DNA from: Neobacillus sp. PS3-34
Lineage (GTDB): Bacteria > Bacillota > Bacilli > Bacillales > Cytobacillaceae
Reading direction: 5' to 3'
DNA: 64,000 nucleotides
NCBI RefSeq assembly: GCF_030915465.1
Contig: NZ_CP133267.1
Location: 1,587,001 to 1,651,000, forward strand
Position numbers and translations under genes: made by a program. Numbering within the stretch: the stretch's first letter is position 1; each line of letters begins with the position of its first letter. This document shows positions 57,261 to 64,000 of this stretch, one piece after another. The notes below the pieces were generated by a model. That model worked only from the letters and a program-made list of their open reading frames with translations. It had not been told where the DNA came from and searched no databases.

Positions 57261-58796
57261 ATGAGCACATCTGAACACAACTCACATTTTCCAAGGACCT
57301 ATTGGCGTGAAATTGAATTGCCTGCCTATGAAAAATTGGCTGAAGATATCACTGTTGATGTGGCCATCGTTGGTGCGGGCATAACCGGCATTACTGCTGC
57401 GTATCTGCTCTCGAAAGAGGGGATTAAGGTTGCCCTGTTAGAAGCTGGGAGTGTTTTAAACGGAACGACAGGACATACCACTGCCAAAATAACCGCCCAG
57501 CATGGCTTATTTTACGATGAACTCATTAGTCACTTAGGTGAAGAAAAGGCAAGGTTGTATTATCAATCCCATATTGAAGCGCTTGATTTTATCAAAAACA
57601 CTTCAAATGATAAAGGAATAGACTGTGATTTCAGCCCTGAGGATGCTTGTATTTACTCTACAACGGACGAATACGCAAAGAAAATTGAAAAGGAATGGGA
57701 GGCCTACCAAAAGCTTGGCATTGATGGATACCTGTCTGAAAGTATCCCTTTTCCCATTGAAATAAAAAATGCTCTATTTATGAAAAACCAGGGTCAATAC
57801 CATCCTCTTAAATTCCTGACAGGTCTCCTGAAGGAAGCTGTCCGTTCTGGCTGTGCTGTCTATGAAAACACCACAGCAATGGAAATGGAGGACATTGAAG
57901 ACGAACACCCAAAGGTAGTAACCCGGGATGGCAATAGAGTTACCGCCAGCAAGGTACTCATTTCCTCTCATTTCCCTTTCTATGATGGGATGGGCTTTTA
58001 TTTTGCGAGGATGTATGCAGAAAGATCCTATGCAATCGGCATTAAAACTGAAAGTGAGTATCCTGGAGGAATGTACATAAGCGTGGACGAGCCTTCCCGT
58101 TCGATCCGCTACACTCCCTATGGAGAAAGCGGTGAAAAACTGCTGATCATTGGAGGTGAAAAACATAAAACCGGGCAGGGAATTGATACGATTTCCCACT
58201 ATGATGCCCTACAAAAGTTTGCCGGAGAAACATTTGGAACAGAGGTTATTTCTTACCGATGGTCCGCCCAGGATTTAATCACACTTGATAAAATGCCCTA
58301 TATTGGCCCTATAACAGAGAAGAAGGAAAATATCCTGGTTGCAACAGGCTATAAAAAATGGGGAATGACCAGCGGCATTCTCGCAGCACATCTTCTCAGC
58401 GATTATGTTTTACACCGTGAGAACTTATATAAAGAACTTTATTCCCCTTCCCGGTTCAATGCGGATCCGAGCTTAAAGAATTTGCTTACTGCAAACGCCG
58501 ATGTCGCAGGGCATCTGCTAAAAGGCAAGCTTGAATTTGTTCCAAAGGATCCAGGCGATCTTCATAATGGAGAAGGATCCGTGGTTATGTATAATGGAAA
58601 AAGAGCTGGAGGCTACCGGGACGAGAACGGGCAACTCTATCTTGTCGACACGACATGTACACATTTGGGCTGTGAATGCGAATGGAATCACGCCGAAAAA
58701 ACGTGGGACTGCCCATGCCATGGCTCCCGTTTTTCATATGCAGGAGATGTGGTTGAAGGTCCGGCACTCGATCCTTTAAAGAAAGTAGAAGAATAG
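57261..58796 (+). CDS. yhfW: FAD-dependent oxidoreductase with C-terminal Rieske domain (YhfW)
   Basis: A 511-residue DAO-type flavoprotein: FAD-binding VDVAIVGAGITGITAAYLLSK, GTTGHTTAKITAQHG, and NILVATGYKKWGMTSG. The C terminus holds a Rieske [2Fe-2S] domain (CTHLGCECEW ... WDCPCHGSRFSYAGDVVEGPA) with the Cys-His and Cys-His ligand pairs. Length and order match B. subtilis YhfW, whose physiological substrate is not known. AGGAGG precedes the ATG. Confidence 0.92.
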   Translation: MSTSEHNSHFPRTYWREIELPAYEKLAEDITVDVAIVGAGITGITAAYLLSKEGIKVALLEAGSVLNGTTGHTTAKITAQHGLFYDELISHLGEEKARLYYQSHIEALDFIKNTSNDKGIDCDFSPEDACIYSTTDEYAKKIEKEWEAYQKLGIDGYLSESIPFPIEIKNALFMKNQGQYHPLKFLTGLLKEAVRSGCAVYENTTAMEMEDIEDEHPKVVTRDGNRVTASKVLISSHFPFYDGMGFYFARMYAERSYAIGIKTESEYPGGMYISVDEPSRSIRYTPYGESGEKLLIIGGEKHKTGQGIDTISHYDALQKFAGETFGTEVISYRWSAQDLITLDKMPYIGPITEKKENILVATGYKKWGMTSGILAAHLLSDYVLHRENLYKELYSPSRFNADPSLKNLLTANADVAGHLLKGKLEFVPKDPGDLHNGEGSVVMYNGKRAGGYRDENGQLYLVDTTCTHLGCECEWNHAEKTWDCPCHGSRFSYAGDVVEGPALDPLKKVEE

Positions 58797-58808
58797 GACT
58801 ATCAAAAT

Positions 58809-58835
58809 AAACCCCTCCTGGGCAGGAGGGGTTTT
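58809..58835 (+). terminator. Terminator after yhfW
   Basis: A 12-base perfect inverted repeat AAACCCCTCCTG / CAGGAGGGGTTT followed by TTGG. Confidence 0.85.
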
Positions 58836-58860
58836 GGCTTAATCTACAAAAAAATCCTGT

Positions 58861-58992
58861 TTATTTATCCTTCGGCCGATTTCTTTTTAAATCTTCGCCA
58901 GTTGAAAATTCGACCAGCTCAGAGCTTGTTTTTCCGACCTTACTATTATTGTTTCTCTGTGCATTTTTGTTGCCCAGCTTTGTTTTACCCAC
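58861..58992 (-). CDS. 43-residue Lys/Asn-rich small protein
   Basis: Not recognised. A GTG start at 58992, seven bases after GGAG, opens a frame starting GKTKLGNKNAQRNNNSKVGK and ending DLKRNRPKDK. Basic, hydrophilic, no membrane segment; composition recalls minor small acid-soluble spore proteins. It overlaps nothing and sits between yhfW and the amidase. Confidence 0.55.
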   Translation of the reverse strand: MGKTKLGNKNAQRNNNSKVGKTSSELVEFSTGEDLKRNRPKDK

Positions 58993-59047
58993 ACATACCA
59001 GCTCCTTTTTACTGTTTCAAAAGTAGTATGTTTTAAAAGTCGTTTGC

Positions 59048-60517
59048 TTATTCCAACACAATCATTGGTGGACGACGCTTTTGGGTCATTTGCTCAAAGG
59101 AATAAGAAATTTCGATTAATGCTGGTTCACTATATGCAGTTCCCGCAAACGTAATCCCTGTAGGTTCTCCGGCAGATGTATATCCGGCAGGTACAGCAAT
59201 TGTAGGATATCCCGCCTTTGCGCTGATATGGGAGCCTTCATCGCTAGGGAACAAGATGGCATCCAGGCCATACTCATGGAGGGCAAAATCTATTCCTTGT
59301 TCTCCTGCATGATAGCTGTCGAATTCCAATGCTTCTACATACGCAGCCTCAGTCAGCCTGCCACTGGTTTCTTCAGATTCCAGCAATACCGCCTGTCCAT
59401 ATTTCAGCATTTCATCTTCGTTCTTCTCATTGAATTCAATCACCTGCGCTAAGGTTCGGACAGGAATAGAAGGATGCAGGGTGCTTAAATAAGCATTTAC
59501 ATCCGCCTTAAATTCGTGTGTCAAAACATCATATTTCCACTCTGCCTTGCTTGAAAGGATTTCAATGTTATCGATAACTTCCGCGCCTGATGACTTTAAG
59601 GCCGTTACTGCCTCTTCAAAAATTTGCTGCTTTTCTTCGCTCAAAAGTTGGATAAATCCTTTCCGTGCGATTCCGATCCTTTTTCCTTTTAAACCATCCT
59701 TAATTAAATGGTCAATAAAATCGATTTCAGAATGAGGACTTGACCATGTAATGCAATCTTCCATGTCCTTGCCTTTTAATGCGTTCAGAAGGACAGCAGC
59801 ATCCTCCACGGTCCTTGCCATTGGCCCCGCTGTATCCTGACTGTGAGCGATTGGAATAATGCCCCGTCTGCTGATTAATCCAACCGTTGGCTTAATACCG
59901 ACGAGTGAATTTTGGCAGGAAGGATTCAAAATAGAGCCCGAAGTTTCTGTGCCAACCGCAGCGGCTGCTAAGTTTGCTGCAATTGCCGCGCCTGAGCCTG
60001 AACTGGATCCGCCGACATCAAATTCTCCGCCCATAAGGATTGATGACCTGACCGCCCCGGGAACTATAGCCGCTTGGCATATTTTCTGCCATAAAATTTG
60101 CCCATTCGGTCATATTGGTTTTGCCAAGGATAACCGCGCCTGCTTTTCTTAATTGTTCGGCAACAAACGAATCACGTTGCGCAATAGAATCCTTAAGAGC
60201 TAATGAGCCTGCACTGGTATGCATTTTATCATTCGTATCAATATTGTCTTTTATTAAAATTGGAATCCCATGAAGAAGGCTTCGTGGCAGAACTTTTTCC
60301 GCTCCGCATCAAGTGAGGCTGCAATATGCAGCGCATCAGGATTAATTTCAAGCACAGAATTGATCCTGTTATGGTCGTAAGCAGAAATGCGATGCATGTA
60401 CATCATGACAAGTTCTTTTGAGGAAATCTCACCGTTTTCCATTTTCCTCTGCATTTCTGCTATCGTTGCTTCCTCAAGCCATTCATCGTACATTTTTTTT
60501 AATTTCTTATTTTCCAT
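59048..60517 (-). CDS. Amidase (amidase signature family), two frameshifts
   Basis: About 490 residues. The N-terminal part (MYDEWLEEATIAEMQRKM) leads to LALKDSIA-type and AGAVILGKTNMTEWANFM segments. The Gly/Ser motif VGGSSSGSGAAIAANLAAAAVGTETSGSI supplies the catalytic Ser pair; the catalytic Lys falls in the LKDSI region. Breaks near 60295 and 60030 each need one base. Related to GatA but lacking gatB/C partners, so probably a stand-alone amide hydrolase of unknown substrate. GGAGGGGGG precedes the ATG. Confidence 0.87.
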
Positions 60518-60614
60518 CTTAGCTATTCCCCCCTCCCTTAAATGATTCGATGTTAAATGAAAATCACCTGTATTTTAATAAATAAAAGCCATGCTGATTA
60601 GCATGGCCACAGAG

Positions 60615-61771
60615 CTATTTCTTGTTTATTCTTGCAGGATTACGATTTTCCTCTGCCACTATTTGGCCTTTATAAAATACCCTTTTGCTGACTGGCACAT
60701 TTATTTTTCGGCAGTATTGCTTTAATTCACGCTCTTCCCTGTCAGTGACAAGTGAAATGACCGTTCCATCTGCCCCCATCCTGCCAGTCCGACCTGAACG
60801 GTGGATGTATTGGTTTATATCCTTTGGCATGTCGATATGAACGACATGAGTAACACCTTGAATATCGAGGCCTCTCGCTGCAACATCGGTCGCTATTAGC
60901 ATCTTCAGCTTGCCTTCCCGGAAATTTTTCAGTGCTGCCTGCCGTTCCATTTTTTTCAACTCGCCGTGCAGGAGGCCTACAGACAATTCCTTGAAATTCA
61001 ATTTGGCAGCTACAACTGAAATTTCGGTTATATCATTAATAAAAGCCAGTACCTTGATATCCTCAAGACGTGCTATTTTCTCAAGCAGTTTCATTTTGTC
61101 ACGCGGTTCGCATGAAAAAAAGATATGTTCTACCTTACCCGAAGGGATTTCTTCTTCTTTATTGATTCTGATTACTTCGGCATCCCTGGTCATTTCATGT
61201 GCCAACTGTTCGGTTTCATTTTTAAGCGTTGCTGAAAACATCATCACCTGGCGGCTTGCCATTGTACTTTTAACAATGTTCCGGATTGTGCCGATGTGCT
61301 CAGGCACGAGAAGCTGGTCTCCTTCATCAAGTACAAGTGTTTTCACTTCATGCATTTTCAGCTTTTTCTGTTTGATCAATTCATACATCCGTCCAGGCGT
61401 ACCAAAAACAACTTGAGGCCTTTTTTCAGTTTTTCAAGCTGTCGCTTCAAGTTTGCGCCTCCTATAAATGAGGCACCACGAATCCCACTTCCTTCTGACC
61501 ACTTTTGGAATTCCTGGTATACCTGCATCACAAGCTCCTGAGAGGATGCGAGCACAACCGCCTGTACCCCCTGATTTGTCTCGTCAACTATTTGAAGGAG
61601 TGGAAGCAGATAAGCAAGAGTTTTTCCCGTTCCTGTCGGAGATTCAGCGATAAGGTCACTGCCTTTTAAGGCAATAGGAACTGCTGTATTTTGAATCGAC
61701 GTTGGAGTGCCGAAGCCTGACTTTTCCCAAGCTTCCTTTAAAAAAGGTTTCAATTCCTGAATATTTAACAT
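60615..61771 (-). CDS. yfmL: DEAD-box RNA helicase YfmL-like, frameshifted
   Basis: About 385 residues. Motifs: Q motif TPTSIQNTAVPIAL, Walker A AESPTGTGKTLAYLLP, motif II VLDEGD (Gly instead of Ala), SAT in MMFSATL, and motif VI YIHRSGRTGRMG. One base is missing near 61415, between KLKKG and FGTPGRMYELI. B. subtilis YfmL has the same compact layout and assists 50S ribosome assembly and cold growth. GGAGAC precedes the ATG. Confidence 0.9.
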
Positions 61772-62182
61772 ATATGTCTCCTTATATAAACATCTTCTTT
61801 TTTATATTATTGGTTTTCATTCTATCTCTAATCCGTACTCAATAAAACGGTACTTTACTGATACTAACTTACATGGATAAAGGTGTCTATAGTTCCGCTG
61901 CCGCAATTGCTGGATTTAGAAGGATTTCAATTAATTTTGGAGAGGGCTGATATTTAATCAATAAGGGTCCAGCTGATCTTTTAAAGTGAGGTTATACATC
62001 GGGTAGACATGTTCCACCTTTTGGAGTGAACTTCTAAGTCACAAAATCCGGAAGAAATTTTGACAAAAATAAAAACTTGAATTTTGAACTTATTGTGAAC
62101 AATTACCCGCGTCCGTCTTACCCTGCTGCTATTAATGATAATATAAATAACAGACATTAGTACTATATCGGAGTTGAGAATA
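61772..62182. other. About 410 bases without a recognised gene
   Basis: The region between the divergent yfmL and mini-CopC starts has no ORF with a ribosome binding site and no repeat. A TTGACA at 62060-62065 with 17 bases to TTTGAA is a poor promoter candidate. Confidence 0.4.
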
Positions 62183-62464
62183 ATGTTTAAAATGGTGTTA
62201 ATAGCAGCATTGCTATTTTTTTCCTCCTTGGGGACTCATGCATTTGCCCACTCTCATTTGGAATACTCTTCTCCGAAAAACGGGGAAGCCACTACGCATC
62301 TCCTTGCCGATGAAAAAGCTCCACAGGCAGAACTGCCAAAAAAACTGGAAAATGAACAGCCATCGTTAAAATCATATTTAGTCCCAAGCTCTATCGGATT
62401 ATTGATGTTCATCGCTTTTGGAAGCTACTGGTTATTTTTCAGGAAGAAACATGTAAACGGCTAA
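62183..62464 (+). CDS. Mini-CopC-like secreted membrane protein
   Basis: A 93-residue protein with a signal peptide (MVLIAALLFFSSLGTHAFA). The mature start HSHLEYSSPKNGEA matches the first strand of CopC copper-binding domains (AHxHLxxSxPxxG). The rest of the CopC fold is missing; a 35-residue Lys/Glu/Pro linker leads to a C-terminal membrane helix (SIGLLMFIAFGSYWLFF). Either a degenerate CopC-YcnJ remnant or a distinct mini protein. GGAG lies ten bases before the ATG. Confidence 0.65.
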   Translation: MFKMVLIAALLFFSSLGTHAFAHSHLEYSSPKNGEATTHLLADEKAPQAELPKKLENEQPSLKSYLVPSSIGLLMFIAFGSYWLFFRKKHVNG

Positions 62465-62520
62465 TTTCAAGCGAACTCATGAGAATGCATCCTTGTATGG
62501 TTTTTCCATAGCTTGTTAAC

Positions 62521-62556
62521 AAAAGCAGCTGTGTCCTTCAATAGGACACAGCTTTA
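62521..62556. terminator. Bidirectional terminator between mini-CopC and kynB
   Basis: An 11-base perfect stem AGCTGTGTCCT / AGGACACAGCT with a 5-base loop, flanked by A4 and TTTATT. Confidence 0.88.
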
Positions 62557-62575
62557 TTAGCTTATCAAATTAAAT

Positions 62576-63202
62576 TCATTGGCTATCGACCGTGCGCAGC
62601 ACAGCCCTGACCGGACTTCCATCAGCTTCCCCTAACGGAAGCGGGAGTGCAATCAATTCATAAACTCCAGGCTGAACGCCATCCAAATTAACTGCTTCAA
62701 GGATATGAATCCCATTCTCACTTAAGCTGTGATGGCGGCAGCTCCTTGCTGTCAAGCGGATCTACAGAAGGTACATCGACACCGATGAGCCTGACTCCCT
62801 TTTTTGCCAAGTGCGGCGGAAATCCTCCTTCAAAAAAGTAATTTTCTCAGGGAATTTTGCTGTATCCTGCCAGGAAGCAGTACGTATTAATATTCGTTCA
62901 ACCCCGTCTATTAATAAACCTTTCACATCAGCTGCCCCAATGCACTCCTTTCCGCTTAAATCTATTATCTGGGCTTTACCTATGTAAAGATTTAGATCAA
63001 GTTCATAAATCCTTTTTCCATCGCTGTCAAAATGAAACGGTGCGTCAACATGTGTTCCAGTATGAATACTCATCGTAAGCCTGCCGACATTTACAGACCC
63101 ACTGTCCTCTTTCGACCAGGAAACTTCAAAATTGAAAGGTGTATCTCCCGGCCATGTCGGAGTTCCTTTTTCCAGCTTTCTTGAGATATCAATGATTTTC
63201 AT
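62576..63202 (-). CDS. kynB: Cyclase family protein, kynurenine formamidase KynB-like, two frameshifts
   Basis: About 209 residues. KynB motifs: IIDISRKLEKGTPTWPGDTPF, the metal site HTGTHVDAPFHFD, ILIRTASW, then LIGVDVPSVDPLDS, HHSLSENGIHILEAVNLD and LPLPLGEADGSPVRAVL. Single-base breaks near 62822 and 62736. Hydrolyses N-formylkynurenine in tryptophan breakdown; kynA and kynU are not in the window. AAGGAG precedes the ATG. Confidence 0.88.
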
Positions 63203-63315
63203 GTCCGTTCTCCTTCTGCAACCCTAGTGTATTTATTTAATGAAAATTTAGTCTATTTTAAAAATATAATTCCCACTGTCCCTTTGTCAATTAAGGTATA
63301 GATATAAAAAACAAA

Positions 63316-63341
63316 AAACAGCAGATTGTTGTCTGCTGTTT
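63316..63341 (-). terminator. Terminator after the DUF3298 gene
   Basis: A 10-base stem AAACAGCAGA / TCTGCTGTTT preceded by A-rich sequence on the plus strand, just below the stop. Confidence 0.85.
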
Positions 63342-63342
63342 C

Positions 63343-64000
63343 TTAATGGAATGATTCCCAGAACACCCCATTCCGGTCAATAATATCTGACAGCTCTTCA
63401 AATCGAATCTGGAAGGTAGGGAACCCAGCTACATAAGGGGCAATTTCATATGGCTTGAAATATATACTCAACATGCCTTCTGAAATGAAAAAAGGCTGGT
63501 CTGCCGGATCCCTTTGTAGGTACCGGGAAAAACATACGAATATCTCTCATCACTTTTTATCTGTTCTCCTATAATGTCGCTTATGGCCTTAACATAATGG
63601 CTACCTGGTTTAAACAAATCCTTTAATTGAAAAAACTCTCCTGTTACAAGATCGATATGGGAATATTTTTTCACCGGCATTCCGTGAGCAGCACCAAATG
63701 GATAGTCATATCCGTTAATTTCAATGACTGCCAGCTGTTTTTCATAAAATGCCACTTCATAATCGCCTGTATAATGAGAGTCCAGCTGTTCCTGAGGAGA
63801 AACCTCCTTCACACCAGCGAGCTCCTTTAATGTTTGATTTACTCTTGCCCGGGTCCTTTCGTTTTCAATCCCTTCAATTTGCGGGTAGTATACAAGGTAA
63901 TCCTTGTTTGGTTTATACTTTTTCTCTCTTACAGAAAACCTGCCGTTTAAAGGAATAATTTCATTTTGCCTCCATACAAGCTGGCCTTTTTATCAAAATA
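63343..64000 (-). CDS. DUF4163/DUF3298 (RsiV-like) protein, C-terminal part, frameshifted
   Basis: Incomplete at the right edge; about 218 codons visible. DUF4163-like part YYPQIEGI, VNQTLKELAG and SHYTGDYEVAFYEKQLAVIEINGYDYPFGAAHGMPV, followed by DUF3298 (HIDLVTGEFFQLKDLFKPGSHY, ISEGMLSIYFKPYEIAPYVAGFPTFQI). One base is missing near 63507. This domain pair occurs in extracytoplasmic lysozyme-binding anti-sigma factor RsiV and in stand-alone secreted proteins; which applies cannot be told without the N terminus. Confidence 0.8.

Overview
The window looks like a chromosomal segment of a low-GC Gram-positive spore former of the Bacillaceae outside the B. subtilis group. The evidence is AGGAGG-type ribosome binding sites throughout, a lia cell-envelope stress operon, SinR/SinI-type regulators, MotAB, and runs of genes in the same neighbourhood as in B. 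subtilis (the pdaA/yfjP/rlmCD block and the yfkD-yfkE-yfkF-yfkH-yfkK-yfkM plus second map gene block). No rRNA, tRNA, CRISPR array, prophage or complete insertion sequence was recognised.

Layout. 1-7.8 kb: a sugar-uptake island, all on the minus strand. It holds a ChvE-GguA-GguB type ABC importer behind a promoter with a perfect catabolite (cre) site, then a membrane-anchored sugar-binding protein, a YesM/LytS-type kinase and a YesN-type regulator, which together look like a three-component sugar sensor. 7.9-12.1 kb: RNA methyltransferase, DNA glycosylase, PdaA and a NERD protein. 12.3-13.0 kb: a nested 21/156-bp tandem array. 13.1-28.7 kb: class I fumarase, gamma-glutamyltransferase, YtxH proteins, YfkD, Ca2+/H+ exchanger, OsmC, MFS, zinc P-type ATPase, YihY, second methionine aminopeptidase, YfkM, and SinR facing a 41-residue SinI-like ORF. 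29-40.4 kb: pseudouridine degradation, motAB, a peroxiredoxin whose catalytic cysteine codon is TGA, hutH behind a leader hairpin, topB, an MFS pump and a small oxidase-like membrane protein. 40.6-49.1 kb: AmpS, a DUF6230/DUF6114/secreted-repeat operon beside a divergent LuxR regulator, QueF with a preQ1 riboswitch, MscL, a YetJ-like protein and a TrkA_C membrane protein. 49.3-50.4 kb: a 52-bp minisatellite with perfect register. 50.5-64 kb: the lia operon (I, H, F, S, R), a LysM-CAP protein, HEPN-CBS and kinase genes, a Rieske oxidoreductase, amidase, DEAD-box helicase, a mini-CopC protein, KynB and a DUF3298 protein.

Sequence quality matters here. About 25 single-base frameshifts break at least 18 otherwise intact, mostly conserved genes, and most of those traced codon by codon are repaired by adding one base, often in a homopolymer. 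They are best read as sequencing deletions, so the affected genes are annotated across the break as single CDSs rather than as pseudogenes.

The most notable candidates are the in-frame TGA at the peroxidatic position of the peroxiredoxin, with a GGUC-loop hairpin 18 nt downstream (a probable selenocysteine enzyme), and two unrelated intergenic arrays whose periods (21, 52, 156 bp) are all close to whole numbers of DNA helical turns.
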